DNA from: Enterovibrio sp. JCM 19048
GTDB taxonomy: Bacteria; Pseudomonadota; Gammaproteobacteria; Enterobacterales; Vibrionaceae
Assembly: GCA_001310415.1 (NCBI GenBank)
Contig: BAXE01000010.1
Span: forward strand, 62,001 to 126,000
Direction: 5' to 3'
Length of the DNA stretch: 64,000 bases
Shown: piece after piece, positions 10,003 through 21,529 of the stretch
How positions within the stretch are numbered: position 1 is the stretch's first letter
Layout of the letters: every line of letters starts with the position of its first letter
Made by a program: the position numbers and the translations under genes
Notes under the pieces: model-generated
Seen by the model: only the letters and a program-made list of their open reading frames with translations
Database searches by the model: none
What the model was told of the DNA's origin: nothing

Positions 10003-11168
10003 CTACCGCGTCAGCCAGGGGCTGGGGTTGGTGGCGTTGCCTTTGCGCCGGATCTCGAAATAGAGCGCGGAGTCATCCTGACCGCCACTGTTACCCACCA
10101 GAGCAATAGGGTCGCCGGCTTTTACCGTGTCACCGACGTTTTTCAGCAGCGCCTGGTTGTAGCCATAAAAGCTCATGTCACCTTTGCCGTGGTCAACCAC
10201 CACCATCAAGCCGTAGCCGCGCAGCCAGTTGGACAACACCACAGTGCCGTCGTGCGCTGCTTTTACTTCGCTGCCTTCTTTGGCGGCGATCACCATGCCG
10301 TTCCAGCGCAGTTGTCCGCTTTGTGCACTGCCGTAGCTATGCAGCACTTTGCCTTTTACCGGCCATTGCATGCGGCCTTTGTATTTGGCCAGGCCATCCA
10401 TTTTGACTCTGGCTTTTTCGGCGGCGATGCGTGCCTGCTCTGCTGCTCGTTCCAGCTCCTTGGTCAGGCGTTGCTGGTTGTCTTTCAGCTCAGCAAGGTA
10501 GCTTTGTCACTGTTAATCTGGCGGCGGATAGCGCTGGCGGTTTTCTTCTGGGCGCTTTGCTCTTTTTCCAGCTTGGCTTTATCAGCAGCCAGACTGGCGA
10601 TCAGCGCCTTTTGTTTGGCCGTTTGCGTTTCTAACGCATGGCGTTTGAGCTGCAATTCGGTGTCAGTGGCAGACAGTTCATTGATGGCTTCGGTACGCGC
10701 TTTGGACAGGCGCTCTGCGTAGACGGTCATCCGATCCATCTTGGCGGTGTCCTTGCCACTTAAAAGGGCATTGAGCTGGCTGTGCTCACCTTGACGGTAC
10801 TGGCTGTTTAAAAGCTCCTTTAGCAGCTCCATCTGGCCAAGCTTGAGTTGTTCGAGACGCTGGCTTTCACGGTTCAGCACCTGAATTTCTTTGTCAGTGA
10901 CAGCGAGGCTGGCATTGGCTTCACGCATCTGTTTGGCAATGGAAGCAATAGACTGCTCCTGCGACTTAAGCTCTGCCTGCAGTGAGTTGAGCTTCTTTGC
11001 ATTGGCATTCAACTGTTGCTGCTGACGGGAGATTTCACTTTTCATCCCGGAAAGCTGCTCGTCGCTGGCTTGTATCGCTGGGCTTGCCAGCAGGCACAGC
11101 AAAACGCCAGCGCATAATGCTGCACTGGCGCGAAAAGAAGGGAGGTGACGCAGGGTTCTTTGCTTCAT
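10003..11168 (-). CDS. envC: murein hydrolase activator EnvC (one apparent frameshift)
   Basis: EnvC is a periplasmic activator of cell-separation amidases at the septum. It has a signal peptide, then a long coiled coil (residues about 35-250, rich in Q, K, E and L), then a degenerate LytM/M23 domain with GYGLMVVVDHGKGDMSFYGY and ALYFEIRRKG. The zinc-binding His/Asp residues of true M23 peptidases are absent, as in EnvC of E. coli. A lost base near 10503 splits the gene; repair gives about 388 residues. It is followed by yibQ and preceded by gpmI on the same strand. Confidence 0.9.
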
Positions 11169-11288
11169 GTCCGGAGTATATCAATCCGCTTTTGGCTGTG
11201 CACCACTGATGGCGCGCTAGCTTCGCAAGTTAAACATTTAATTCGCCGTCTATTTTAGAAAGAAACCGGCAGGGTTTGTCAGACAGGG

Positions 11289-11319
11289 ATAAAAAACGCG
11301 CCCCGGAGAGCGCGTTTCT
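11289..11319 (-). terminator. intrinsic terminator after gpmI
   Basis: AAACGCGC and GCGCGTTT pair around an 8-base loop and are followed on the minus strand by a T-run. It lies 22 bp beyond the gpmI stop. Confidence 0.75.
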
Positions 11320-11340
11320 GGCTGTTTTCAGAAGCGAAGA

Positions 11341-12879
11341 TTATTTCGCAACGAACAGAGGCTTACCAGTCATGTCTGCTGGTGCTTCAACGCCAGTCAG
11401 AGCCAGCATGGTCGGAGCCAGGTCAGACAGTTTACCGCCTTCAACCAGTTCGATCTCTTTGCTGCCCACGTAAACCAGTGGTACTGGCAGGTTGGTGTGT
11501 GCAGTGTGGATACCGCCGGTTTCCGGGTCAACCATCATTTCTGCGTTACCGTGGTCTGCAGTGATCAGCAGTTGGCCGTCAACTTCTTTGATGGCTTCAA
11601 CAACACGGCCGATGCAGTGGTCGATCGCTTCAACGGCTTTTACTGCTGCATCGTATACGCCAGTGTGGCCAACCATGTCACAGTTCGGGTAGTTACAGAT
11701 GATTTGGTCGAACTTGCCGCTCTTAATTGCCTCTACCAGCTTGTCAGTCAGCTCTTCTGAGCTCATTTCTGGTTGCAGGTCGTACGTCGCCACTTTCGGT
11801 GAGGCAACCAGTGCACGCTCTTCGCCTTCGAATACAGACTCAACGCCGCCGTTGAAGAAGAAAGTCACGTGCGCGTATTTCTCGGTTTCAGAGATACGCA
11901 GCTGGGTTTTGCCTTGCTTGGACAGCCATTCACCCAGGGTGTTTACCAGGTTATCTGAAGGGTATGCACATGCAGTTTTGATGTCTGCTGCATATTCAGT
12001 CAGCATGACGAAGTCAGCCAGGTCAGCCACTTTCTTACGTGCAAAACCGTCAAACTCAGGCATGAATGTGCGGGTGATTTGACGCGCACGGTCAGCACGG
12101 AAGTTCATGAAGATCACAGCGTCGCCGTCGTTGAACGATGCAACAGGCTGGCCTTCTGCACGGATTTCAGACGCTTGAACAAACTCGTCGTTCTCGTCAC
12201 GTGCGTAAGCCGCTTCCAGCGCTTCAACAGCAGAGCCGTAAGTGAATGCACCTTTTGCTTCAACCAGCAGGTCGTAGGCTTTTTCTACGCGATCCCAGTT
12301 GTTGTCACGGTCCATCGCGTAGTAACGGCCAACGATTGACGCTGTGCGGCCTTTACCCAGTTTCGCGAACAGTTCGTCGAAACGTACCAGAGAGTTCTTC
12401 GCGCTGCGTGGTGGCGTATCACGGCCATCCAGGAAGCAGTGCAGGTACACTTCTTCAGCGCCGCGCTGAACCGCCATTTCCACCGCTGCTGCAATGTGGT
12501 CTTCGTGGCTGTGAACACCGCCTGGAGACATCAGGCCCATGATGTGAACCGCTTTGCCTGCTTTTGCTGCTTTGTCGACAGCACCTGTCAGTACAGGGTT
12601 ATCGAAAAACTCACCATCCTGGATAGCTTTGGTGATTTTTGTCAGGTCCTGGTAAACGATGCGGCCTGCACCAATGTTGGTGTGACCGACTTCTGAGTTA
12701 CCCATTTGACCATCTGGCAGACCAACATCCATACCTGATGCAGAGATCAGGGTGCTGGTGCCCGCCATCAAGCCATCAAGAACAGGCGTTTTCGCGTTCG
12801 CAACTGCGTTGTTGCTGTTGTCTTCGCGGTAACCCCATCCGTCCAGAATAACGAGTGCCAAAGGCTTCTTAGCAGACAT
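11341..12879 (-). CDS. gpmI: 2,3-bisphosphoglycerate-independent phosphoglycerate mutase
   Basis: This intact 512-residue Mn-dependent glycolytic enzyme interconverts 3- and 2-phosphoglycerate. It starts [14 protein letters not shown] (metal-binding Asp), has the catalytic serine in [14 protein letters not shown], and the alkaline-phosphatase-fold metal sites in [11 protein letters not shown] and [11 protein letters not shown]. Length and motifs match the family. It is transcribed away from yibN. Confidence 0.97.
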   Translation of the reverse strand: MSAKKPLALVILDGWGYREDNSNNAVANAKTPVLDGLMAGTSTLISASGMDVGLPDGQMGNSEVGHTNIGAGRIVYQDLTKITKAIQDGEFFDNPVLTGAVDKAAKAGKAVHIMGLMSPGGVHSHEDHIAAAVEMAVQRGAEEVYLHCFLDGRDTPPRSAKNSLVRFDELFAKLGKGRTASIVGRYYAMDRDNNWDRVEKAYDLLVEAKGAFTYGSAVEALEAAYARDENDEFVQASEIRAEGQPVASFNDGDAVIFMNFRADRARQITRTFMPEFDGFARKKVADLADFVMLTEYAADIKTACAYPSDNLVNTLGEWLSKQGKTQLRISETEKYAHVTFFFNGGVESVFEGEERALVASPKVATYDLQPEMSSEELTDKLVEAIKSGKFDQIICNYPNCDMVGHTGVYDAAVKAVEAIDHCIGRVVEAIKEVDGQLLITADHGNAEMMVDPETGGIHTAHTNLPVPLVYVGSKEIELVEGGKLSDLAPTMLALTGVEAPADMTGKPLFVAK

Positions 12880-13297
12880 ACGGTGTCCTCTTTATGTCAA
12901 TTTCAATGTTCGTGAATTAGCGTAACTTTACTACATTTTGTTGGTTAAGCAGTAGGCAAACTTTTTCGCTAAAACTTCAACAAAATTTGCAATAAAGCCG
13001 CTCAGGCCTTGCTGTCTCTCGTATTTCGGGGTGTCTTACCTTTTCGAAATAATCTCAGCTATGGAGAAGGCGTGACAAATTTTTGTAGTAAGTAAACAGT
13101 TCAGAGACTTACACCGCGAAAAAAGCCGTTTACGCCCGGTATAGAAGATACCTTGGGGCGAATGTGACCGAATTCAACCTTTTTGACTCTGCTGTCAGTG
13201 AGCGGGGGCATGGAAATCCAAGCCCATGCTGTATTTGCGAGATTGAGGGGTTATACTCGGGGTCGTTTTTTCTGCCGACACTAAATAGAAGCGAGCT

Positions 13298-13738
13298 ATG
13301 CAGCAGTTTATTGAATTTGTTCAAGGCAACTTGATCCTGGCCCTGGTGTGGGCTGGTCTGGTTGTTGCACTGATTATGTCAGTCATCAAACAGAAAACCG
13401 CACCGTATAAAATCGTTACCCCAAGTGATGCAACCGTGTTGGTTAACCGCCAGAACGGTGTATTTGTTGATGTCCGTACCCGTGACGAATACCGTGCCGG
13501 CCATATTGCAGGCGCAGTTCACGTTTTGGCGAAAGAGATCAAAGCCAACAACGCCGCTGAGATTGAAAAGCACAAAAGCGACCCAATCATTCTGGTATGC
13601 AAGAGTGGCCAGACAGCAATTGAAAGTGCCAACGCTCTGGCGAAAGCCGGTTTTGAGAACGTGAACGTTCTGAAAGACGGCCTGATCTCGTGGAACGAAG
13701 CAAATCTGCCTCTGATCCGCAACAAGAAGAAAAAGTAA
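13298..13738 (+). CDS. yibN: membrane-anchored rhodanese-like protein
   Basis: This 146-residue protein has an N-terminal membrane helix (LILALVWAGLVVALIMSVI) followed by a rhodanese domain with VDVRTRDEYRAGHIAGAVHV and the active-site cysteine in LVCKSGQTA. It precedes secB by 100 bp, the standard yibN-secB-gpsA-cysE order. A sulfurtransferase role is inferred from the fold; the natural sulfur acceptor is unknown. A -10-like TATACT is at 13252-13257. Confidence 0.9.
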   Translation: MQQFIEFVQGNLILALVWAGLVVALIMSVIKQKTAPYKIVTPSDATVLVNRQNGVFVDVRTRDEYRAGHIAGAVHVLAKEIKANNAAEIEKHKSDPIILVCKSGQTAIESANALAKAGFENVNVLKDGLISWNEANLPLIRNKKKK

Positions 13739-13838
13739 CCACACGCGGGTAAACTCTTCTGAGGGCAGCTCGGTGAGCTGCCTGATTCATTTTAAAATGC
13801 GTGAAAGCATTTGTTCTTAATAACAAGGATTTATCACT

Positions 13839-14307
13839 ATGGCTGAAGCAGCAAACAACCAACCAGCGCAACAGAACTTCGCTATTCAACGTATCTTCCT
13901 GAAAGATGTTTCTTTTGAAGCGCCAAACTCTCCGGAAATGTTTCAGCAAGAATGGAATCCAGATGTAAACCTGGATCTGGACACGCAAAGCCGCGAACTG
14001 GGCCAAGGTGTTTACGAAGTGGTTCTGCGTCTGACTGTGACCGTGAAAAACGGTGAAGACAATGCTTTCCTGTGTGAAGTACAGCAAGGCGGTATCTTTA
14101 CCGTTGACGGTATGGAAGCGCCACAACTGGCTCACTGCTGGGTGCATTCTGCCCGAACATCCTGTTCCCATACGCGCGCGAAACCATTTCAAGCCTGGTT
14201 GTTAAGGTACTTTCCCACAACTGAACCTGGCACCAGTAAACTTTGATGCGCTGTTCATGAACTACCTGCAAAACCAAGCGCAGGCGAAAGACGGCGCAGA
14301 CGCGTAA
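13839..14307 (+). CDS. secB: protein-export chaperone SecB (two apparent frameshifts)
   Basis: SecB holds precursors unfolded for SecA. The N-terminal [19 protein letters not shown] and [20 protein letters not shown] are diagnostic, and the C-terminal [10 protein letters not shown] plus [15 protein letters not shown] completes the fold. Frames break near 14140 (lost C) and 14207 (lost A). Repair gives 156 residues. It lies 25 bp upstream of gpsA in the yibN-secB-gpsA-cysE cluster. Confidence 0.92.
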
Positions 14308-14332
14308 TTAAGTAATTGATAGGTCGACACTG

Positions 14333-15349
14333 ATGACAGAAATCGCCAAGGCCAATGTTGCCATGACCGTACTGGGTGCGGGCTCATACGGGACGTCCCT
14401 TGCCATTTCACTGGCGCGCAATGGTGCCAATGTGGTGCTGTGGGGACACGAGCCGGAGCATATGGCGCAGCTCGAAATTGATCGCTCTAACGAAGCGTTT
14501 CTGCCGGGTGTCGCATTCCCCGATTCATTGATCCTGAGTGCGGATTTGCAAGAATCCGTGCAGGCCAGCCGTGACATTCTGGTGGTAGTGCCAAGCCATG
14601 TATTTGGTCTGGTGCTGGCACAGGTGAAACCTTTCCTGCGTGACGACCAGCGTATCTGCTGGGCGACCAAAGGTCTGGAGCCGGAAACTGGCCGTCTGTT
14701 GCAGGATGTGGCGCGTGAACAACTGGGCGAAGCTGTACCGCTGGCGGTATTGTCTGGCCCAACGTTCGCCAAAGAGCTGGCTGCTGGCATGCCAACGGCC
14801 ATTTCTGTCGCGTCGCCGGATGCAGCATTCTTGGCTGATCTGCAGGAGAAAATCCACTGTGCGCGTACATTCCGCGTTTACGCCAACAGCGACTTTATCG
14901 GTATGCAGTTAGGCGGCGCGGTGAAAAACGTGATTGCCATTGGCGCAGGTATGTCTGACGGCATTGGCTTCGGTGCCAATGCCCGTACGGCGCTTATTAC
15001 CCGTGGCCTGGCTGAGCTGACCCGCCTTGGCGTGGCGCTTGGCGCAGAGCGTGAGACCTTTATGGGCATGGCAGGTTTGGGGGATCTGGTACTGACCTGT
15101 ACCGATAACCAATCCCGCAACCGCCGTTTTGGTCTGGCGCTGGGTCAGGGTAAAGGCGTGGATGAGGCGCAGGACGAAATTGGTCAGGTGGTCGAAGGCT
15201 ACCGCAATACCAAAGAAGTCCGGGCACTGGCCAAACGTACCGGCGTGGAAATGCCGATTGTCGAGCAGATTTACCAGGTGCTTTATGAAGGTAAAGATGC
15301 TCGTCAGGCAGCGCAGGATCTGTTGGCACGTCAGCGCACGTCTGAATAA
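14333..15349 (+). CDS. gpsA: glycerol-3-phosphate dehydrogenase [NAD(P)+]
   Basis: This intact 338-residue cytosolic enzyme makes sn-glycerol 3-phosphate for phospholipid synthesis. The nucleotide-binding start [13 protein letters not shown], the [12 protein letters not shown] segment and the catalytic-lysine region [14 protein letters not shown] are present. It follows secB and ends in a strong terminator before cysE, so cysE probably has its own promoter. Confidence 0.96.
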   Translation: MTEIAKANVAMTVLGAGSYGTSLAISLARNGANVVLWGHEPEHMAQLEIDRSNEAFLPGVAFPDSLILSADLQESVQASRDILVVVPSHVFGLVLAQVKPFLRDDQRICWATKGLEPETGRLLQDVAREQLGEAVPLAVLSGPTFAKELAAGMPTAISVASPDAAFLADLQEKIHCARTFRVYANSDFIGMQLGGAVKNVIAIGAGMSDGIGFGANARTALITRGLAELTRLGVALGAERETFMGMAGLGDLVLTCTDNQSRNRRFGLALGQGKGVDEAQDEIGQVVEGYRNTKEVRALAKRTGVEMPIVEQIYQVLYEGKDARQAAQDLLARQRTSE

Positions 15350-15386
15350 TTACCCTTGAATCGGGCGGGGCGCAAAGCGTCCCCTG

Positions 15387-15420
15387 AAAGCGCGGGAGTT
15401 TCTTCCGCGCTTTTTATTTT
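15387..15420 (+). terminator. intrinsic terminator after gpsA
   Basis: AAAGCGCGG pairs with CCGCGCTTT around GAGTTTCTT and is followed by TTATTTT. Confidence 0.82.
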
Positions 15421-15579
15421 TGCGACAAATGACAGGAAGCGCAGTCAACCACTCCAGACAGGCGTAAGGAACATTGGGTTGCCTGCGTAACTGTGTCACA
15501 CTTACACTCTATTTGTGCCAGCATGGAATGCGTGGTGTAAACAGATGCAGATAAGATTGATGTGAAATAGGTACGAACA

Positions 15580-16425
15580 ATGGTACGGACATGTGGTGAA
15601 GGCCGCGATAAGAAGTGTCAGCAAGACAAAGTGTGGAAAGCCATCAAGCAGGAAGCGAAGGAGCACTCCGAGCACGAGCCTATGCTGGCGAGTTTTTTCC
15701 ATGCCACCATTATCAAGCATGATTCATTGGGCGGTGCGCTGAGCTATATTCTGGCCAACAAACTGGCGACGCCAAGTATGCCGGCAATGGCTGTACGCGA
15801 GGTGATAGAAGAAGCCTATGCCGGAGACCCTGGCATTGTGGCGTCTGCGGCTTGTGATATCTGTGCGACGGTCGAACGTGATCCGGCGGTTGAACTCTAC
15901 TCCACACCTTTGCTTTACCTGAAAGGTTTCCATGCCTTGCAGGGATTCCGCGTCGCCAACTGGCTTTGGCACCGCGGACGCCGCGAGCTGGCGGTCTACC
16001 TGCAAAACCAGATTTCCGTTGCCTGTCAGGTAGATGTGCATCCTGCTGCGAAAATTGGCCGTGGCATCATGTTTGACCATGCCACTGGTATCGTCGTTGG
16101 TGAGACAGCAGTGATTGAAGATGATGTTTCTATCCTGCAGGACGTCACCCTTGGTGGTACAGGTAAAGAGTGTGGCGACCGCCACCCGAAAATCCGCACC
16201 GGTGTCATGATTGGTGCAGGGGCGAAAATCCTCGGTAATATCGAAGTGGGTGAGGGCGCGAAAGTCGCCGCGTGTTCTGTGGTGTTGATCCCTGTGCCGC
16301 CACATACAACGGCAGCGGGTGTGCCAGCCAAAATTGTTGGCACCCCAAGCAGTGACAAGCCTTCGTTCGACATGGATCAGAAATTCAACGGTGGCAGCGA
16401 ATTTATCGAAGGGGACGGGATCTAA
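15580..16425 (+). CDS. cysE: serine O-acetyltransferase
   Basis: CysE makes O-acetylserine for cysteine synthesis. The 281-residue protein has the all-alpha N-terminal domain (EPMLASFFHATIIKHDSL) and a left-handed beta-helix with DHATGIVVGETAVIEDDVSI and the VTLGGTGKECGDRHPKI active-site loop. About nine extra N-terminal residues compared with common Vibrio versions leave the exact start slightly uncertain; the sequence before the ATG has only a weak SD (AGGT). A 230-bp gap separates it from gpsA. Confidence 0.94.
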   Translation: MVRTCGEGRDKKCQQDKVWKAIKQEAKEHSEHEPMLASFFHATIIKHDSLGGALSYILANKLATPSMPAMAVREVIEEAYAGDPGIVASAACDICATVERDPAVELYSTPLLYLKGFHALQGFRVANWLWHRGRRELAVYLQNQISVACQVDVHPAAKIGRGIMFDHATGIVVGETAVIEDDVSILQDVTLGGTGKECGDRHPKIRTGVMIGAGAKILGNIEVGEGAKVAACSVVLIPVPPHTTAAGVPAKIVGTPSSDKPSFDMDQKFNGGSEFIEGDGI

Positions 16426-16452
16426 CCTGGACTTCCTGAATACAGTACAAAC

Positions 16453-16481
16453 AAAAACGGAGCCGCAAGGCTCCGTTTTTT
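16453..16481. terminator. bidirectional terminator between cysE and pfkA
   Basis: AAAAACGGAGCC GCAA GGCTCCGTTTTTT is a perfect stem with a tetraloop and U-runs both ways between convergent genes. Confidence 0.92.
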
Positions 16482-16499
16482 ATGCAGACACAGGCTGGA

Positions 16500-17490
<991 letters not shown>

Positions 17491-17724
17491 TCAAATCCAT
17501 TAAGCGCATGTTGAGACAGGTTTCCTCACTCCCAGGCTTTCCCCAAGAAAAGTCTTATCGGGTAACGCGGGTTGTCTCTGCATGCGTTGACGTGCCAGTT
17601 TAGCTTGCTGACAACGTGTTTGAAACTGTAACTTTCCTACTTATGAAAGACTATTACAATTTTGCTAACGTTTTTCGTTGATAAATATCAGTAACGGTTG
17701 CAAATGTTGGCACCGTCTCGCAGA

Positions 17725-18630
17725 TCAGACCTGCTCGCGTGGTGTTTTTCCAACGATTGAGACCGGGTCCTGATGGATCAAAATGTCAGCGCCGGGGTAA
17801 GCCACTTCCAGTCTGTCCTCGACGGCATCCGCAATCAGATGCGCATCAACCAGCTTAAGGTTGTCGTCCAACTCCAGGTGCAACTGGATGAAGCGCGTCG
17901 CGCCTGCCTGGCGGGTACGCAGGTCATGCACGCCCTCAACGCCTGCCACTGTCGACGCCAGCATCATGATTTTTTCCTGATCTTCGAGCGGCAACTGGCG
18001 GTCAAGCAACGACTGAACCGCATCGTGCGCCATCTTCATGGCGCTGACGGTAATGAAAATACCGATGATGATAGCGAAAATGGCGTCTGCGACTGGGAAG
18101 CCGTACCAAGAAATCCCCAACGCGACGATGATGGCAATGTTCATCAACAGATCAGACTGGTAGTGCAGAGAGTCGGCGGCAATGGCCTGACTGCCGGTTT
18201 TGCGCACCACCCATTTCTGGAACAGTACCAGAACGGCAGTAATGGCCGTTGCGATAACACTGATCAGTACACCGGCTTCAGGATGGTTCAGCTCTGTAGG
18301 GTTGAATAGACGCTGTACACCGCTCAATAGCAGGAAACACGCCGAACCGACGATAAATGCCGACTGAGCCAGCGCGGCAAGAGATTCTGCTTTACCGTGA
18401 CCAAATTTATGCTCTTCGTCCGCCGGTTGCAGGGCGTAACGCACCACCACCAGGTTGGTGACGGAGGCCAAGAGGTCAATGGTGGAGTCGACAAGCGACG
18501 CGAGCAAACTGACGGAGCCGGTGTACCACCAGGTGACAAGCTTCATCAGCAAAAGGAAGGAGGCGGTGATTGTTGCGGCCCATGCGGCCGTCTGAACAAG
18601 TCGGGCGTATCTTTCTGTCATGAGAACCAT
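17725..18630 (-). CDS. fieF: cation-efflux pump FieF (CDF family)
   Basis: This inner-membrane divalent-metal/proton antiporter has about six membrane helices. Metal-site residues are visible in [11 protein letters not shown] (D-x3-D) and [10 protein letters not shown] (H-x3-D), with FGHGKAES between helices and a cytosolic C-terminal domain ([19 protein letters not shown]). It is 301 residues from the first ATG; an internal ATG nine bases on (MTERYARL) gives 298 and is an equally good start. It lies between cpxP and pfkA, as commonly found near cpx. Confidence 0.94.
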   Translation of the reverse strand: MVLMTERYARLVQTAAWAATITASFLLLMKLVTWWYTGSVSLLASLVDSTIDLLASVTNLVVVRYALQPADEEHKFGHGKAESLAALAQSAFIVGSACFLLLSGVQRLFNPTELNHPEAGVLISVIATAITAVLVLFQKWVVRKTGSQAIAADSLHYQSDLLMNIAIIVALGISWYGFPVADAIFAIIIGIFITVSAMKMAHDAVQSLLDRQLPLEDQEKIMMLASTVAGVEGVHDLRTRQAGATRFIQLHLELDDNLKLVDAHLIADAVEDRLEVAYPGADILIHQDPVSIVGKTPREQV

Positions 18631-18711
18631 CAGCGTAATTTAAGTACGGGCAGTATAACGTTTTTTTACGACGATTTAACGTGTGCTGTTGTCCGCAGGG
18701 CGAAAACGCAT

Positions 18712-18734
18712 CATGCCGGCGGTGCGCCGGCATG
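18712..18734 (-). other. strong hairpin in the cpxP 3' untranslated region
   Basis: CATGCCGGCG GTG CGCCGGCATG is a perfect 10-bp stem, 22 bp beyond the cpxP stop. On the minus strand it is followed by ATGCGTTTTCGCC, so it is a poor textbook terminator. In E. coli the cpxP 3' end yields the small RNA CpxQ; whether this one does is inference. Confidence 0.45.
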
Positions 18735-18755
18735 GGGGGATGGTGAGGCTAACAA

Positions 18756-19256
18756 TTAGTTATTACGGCAGTTTTTTCCGCGCTCCTGCATGCGTTCAGC
18801 CATGCGCTCTGCGCGCTCAGCCATGTTCTCCTTCACCTGGGCTTTTTGCTCCGGTGTCAGAATGTTGTACATCGCGTGTTGTTGCTTCATCTTGGCGACA
18901 CGGCGTTCAACCTGTTGGTCGACCATCTTCTCTGCCAGCGCGCGCACTGCGGCTTCATCGAAATTGTCAGCCAGCATCAGTTGTTGCATTTGCTGGCGCT
19001 CAGCCATCATTTCAGAATGAAAGGCACCTTTGTTGGCTTTCATCGCTTCGCGGTTTTGTTCACGCAGGGATTGCAGTTCTTCTTTCTGTTCATCGGTCAG
19101 GTCGATGCCGCGCAGCATTTGTTTGCCCATCATACCGTGGTCACCGCGCATGCCTTCACCGTCGTGATGTTTGCCGCCGAAAGCCATGGCAGACATTGAA
19201 CCCAGCATCAGGGGAAGTGCGATAACGGTTGCTGCAATACGTTTTGACATTTTCAT
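18756..19256 (-). CDS. cpxP: periplasmic Cpx-pathway modulator CpxP
   Basis: This 166-residue protein has a signal peptide (KRIAATVIALPLMLGSMSAMA) and the two helical LTxxQ motifs of the CpxP/Spy family: LTDEQKEELQSL and LTPEQKAQVKENM. It is rich in Met, Gln and charged residues, as expected for this periplasmic chaperone-like dimer that restrains CpxA. It is divergent from cpxRA with CpxR boxes in the gap, which supports the assignment over Spy. Confidence 0.9.
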   Translation of the reverse strand: MKMSKRIAATVIALPLMLGSMSAMAFGGKHHDGEGMRGDHGMMGKQMLRGIDLTDEQKEELQSLREQNREAMKANKGAFHSEMMAERQQMQQLMLADNFDEAAVRALAEKMVDQQVERRVAKMKQQHAMYNILTPEQKAQVKENMAERAERMAERMQERGKNCRNN

Positions 19257-19287
19257 GGTGTTCTCTCCGGTTTGTTGTCTCGCTTGT

Positions 19288-19371
19288 TGTCAGTAACTTT
19301 ACCCACTGGGATGTAAACCGGTGTGACTGTTACGTAAAGCAATGTAAAGGCAGGTAAACCAGTTACTGACA
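19288..19371. repeat. 11-bp inverted repeats flanking the CpxR boxes
   Basis: TGTCAGTAACT at 19288-19298 and AGTTACTGACA at 19361-19371 are perfect inverted copies 62 bp apart that bracket the CpxR array in the cpxP-cpxR gap. Function is unknown. Confidence 0.5.
19313..19358. promoter_or_regulatory. CpxR box array between cpxP and cpxR
   Basis: GTAAA occurs at 19334, 19344 and 19354, exactly one helical turn (10 bp) apart, matching the CpxR consensus GTAAA-N5-GTAAA twice over. A further GTAAA at 19313 is 21 bp away. The location supports autoregulation of cpxRA and induction of cpxP. Confidence 0.82.
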
Positions 19372-19433
19372 GATAGCATCGCTGCGGCGAATGGCAGATA
19401 CTAAAGCGAACGAAAAGGGCAAAGGCATACACC

Positions 19434-20132
19434 ATGGCAAACATTCTTCTTATTGATGACGACACTGAACTGACCGGTCTTTTACAGGATCTCCTTGAGC
19501 TGGAAGGGTATCAGGTGCGCATTGCCAACCACGGTCAGGAAGGGCTGGATAAAATCAATGAAGACACAGACCTGGTATTGCTGGATGTCATGATGCCCGT
19601 GTTAAACGGGATGGAGACCCTGCGCCGCCTGCGTGAAAAATGGGAAACCCCGGTGTTGATGTTGACCGCCAAAGGCGAAGAGATTGACCGCGTGATGGGG
19701 CTGGAGCTTGGCGCGGATGACTACCTGCCAAAACCGTTCAGTGACCGTGAACTGCTGGCACGTATGCGCGCCATTTTGCGCCGTACCGCCAAAAGCAATG
19801 GCGAGGAAAAAGGCAGTGATGAAACGCAGGACAAGCTTGAATACCAGGACATCGTTATCTTCCCGGGCAAGATGGAAGTGTATTGCCAGTCCCAGCTGAT
19901 TGAGCTGACCGGCACGGAAACGGCGCTGCTGGCGTATCTGGTCAAGCAGCCCGGCGTGATAGTCGCCAAAGCCGATATCAGCCTGAATGTGCTCGGCAAG
20001 CGCCTGGCACCTTTCGACCGCGCCATCGACATGCACATCTCCAATATCCGTAAAAAGCTGCCGGAAAGAGAAGACGGCAAACCGCGTATCAAAACCCTGC
20101 GTGGCCGCGGTTACCTGCTGGTGGAGGCATAA
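19434..20132 (+). CDS. cpxR: envelope-stress response regulator CpxR
   Basis: This intact 232-residue OmpR-family regulator has a receiver domain (LLIDDDTELTGLL acidic pocket, phospho-acceptor Asp in LVLLDVMMPVLNG, and MLTAKGEE and KPF with its conserved Lys) and a C-terminal winged helix (RAIDMHISNIRKKL, KTLRGRGYLL). It overlaps cpxA by one base (TAATG). Confidence 0.95.
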   Translation: MANILLIDDDTELTGLLQDLLELEGYQVRIANHGQEGLDKINEDTDLVLLDVMMPVLNGMETLRRLREKWETPVLMLTAKGEEIDRVMGLELGADDYLPKPFSDRELLARMRAILRRTAKSNGEEKGSDETQDKLEYQDIVIFPGKMEVYCQSQLIELTGTETALLAYLVKQPGVIVAKADISLNVLGKRLAPFDRAIDMHISNIRKKLPEREDGKPRIKTLRGRGYLLVEA

Positions 20133-21511
20133 TGCGGCTGCCAACCATTAAAAGCCTGTACGGGCGTATCTTCGCCATTTTCTGGCTCACCCTGTTGCTG
20201 GTGCTGATTGCTGTATTGGTTGCCCAGCACAGTGACCCGAGAGTGCAACATGACGTTCCCCGATCGATGAAAGCGGAGCTGACAGAGGTCGCAGAGCGGG
20301 TTTCAACCCAGGTCGCCCATATGCCGGGTACGCTCAAGACCAAGCTCGTGCGGGTGCAGAAAGAGCAACCGGAGCGGGACAAAATGCGCCTGTATTTTAC
20401 CTCGCTGGATGGTGAACTGTTGACGCGGGCTCATCATGGCGTGGGTCGGGCTCTCAAGAATTTTGTCACGGTGGCGGATGACACCAACGATCCTTTGCAG
20501 CGCCTCTATGGACGCTGGATGTTGGCAGGCCCTTTTCTGATTGAAGATGGAAACGCCCAGGCGCTGATGTATGTCAGCACCGTCTGGCGTGATGAACCGC
20601 CTTTTTTTGTCCAGATCCTTGACCGTCCTTTCCAGTTGCTGCTGGTGACCATGCTAGTCAGCACCCCGTTATTGCTCTGGTTGGCATGGGCCGTGACCCG
20701 TCCGGCACACAGGTTGCAGATGGCGGCAGAGCGGGTAGCGAAAGGGCGGTTTGAAACAGACCCATCGCTGGAAAATGGTCCAAGGGAGTTTCAGCAGGCT
20801 GGGGCGAGTTTTAACCAGATGGTGACGGCACTGAACCAGATGATCAGCGGCCAGCAACGGCTGTTGTCGGACATCTCTCATGAGTTGCGTTCTCCTTTGA
20901 CCCGCCTTCGGATGGCCAATGCCCTGGCTATCCGCAAGCAAGGGGAAAGCCCGAACCTGACACGGATTGATACCGAAGCGGAACGCATGGAGCAGATGAT
21001 TGCCGACCTGTTGTCGCTTTCACGAATGCAACTTAACAGCCATGCTGAGCGTGATGTGTATACCCTGTCAGAGTTGTGGGAAACCTTGATGGACGATGCC
21101 GAGTTTGAGGCCAGCCAACACCAGAAAAACTGATCCATGACGTTTTGCCGAATGCCCATATCGAAGGCAATGGTAATCTCCTGTGCAGTGCGCTTGAGAA
21201 TGTGGTGCGCAACGCCATCAAATATGCCCATCATGAAATCCGTGTGCAGTTCGATGTGAAAGGGCGCACCCTCAACGTATCCGTCAGTGATGATGGAGAA
21301 GGGGTACCGGAAGCTATGCTGGGTGATATTTTCCGCCCCTTCTACCGTGTATCAACGGCACGTGACAGGGAAAGCGGTGGTACCGGTCTGGGTCTTGCCA
21401 TTACTGACAGTGCCATGCGTCAACACAGTGGGGAGCCTCGGCCAGTCTGAATGAAACCGGTGGCTGACGATCACCCTGACGTTTCGCCTGAGCGAGAAAA
21501 AAGGCGGCTGA
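20132..21511 (+). CDS. cpxA: sensor histidine kinase CpxA (three apparent frameshifts)
   Basis: The inner-membrane kinase senses envelope stress. It has a first membrane helix (IFAIFWLTLLLVLIAVLVAQ), a periplasmic domain, a second helix (LLLVTMLVSTPLLLWLAWAV), HAMP, the H-box DISHELRSPLTRLRM, the N-box ENVVRNAIKYA and G boxes DDGEGVP and GGTGLGLAI. Losses near 21130, 21432 and 21466 break the C-terminal half; repair gives about 460 residues ending TITLTFRLSEKKGG. Confidence 0.92.
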
Positions 21512-21529
21512 ATGTCGCCTTGTACTTTC

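Noticed and set aside
13130-13324. 64-codon minus-strand open frame in the gpmI-yibN gap
   Set aside because: It overlaps the yibN promoter and start, has no SD and no family resemblance; the gap is regulatory.
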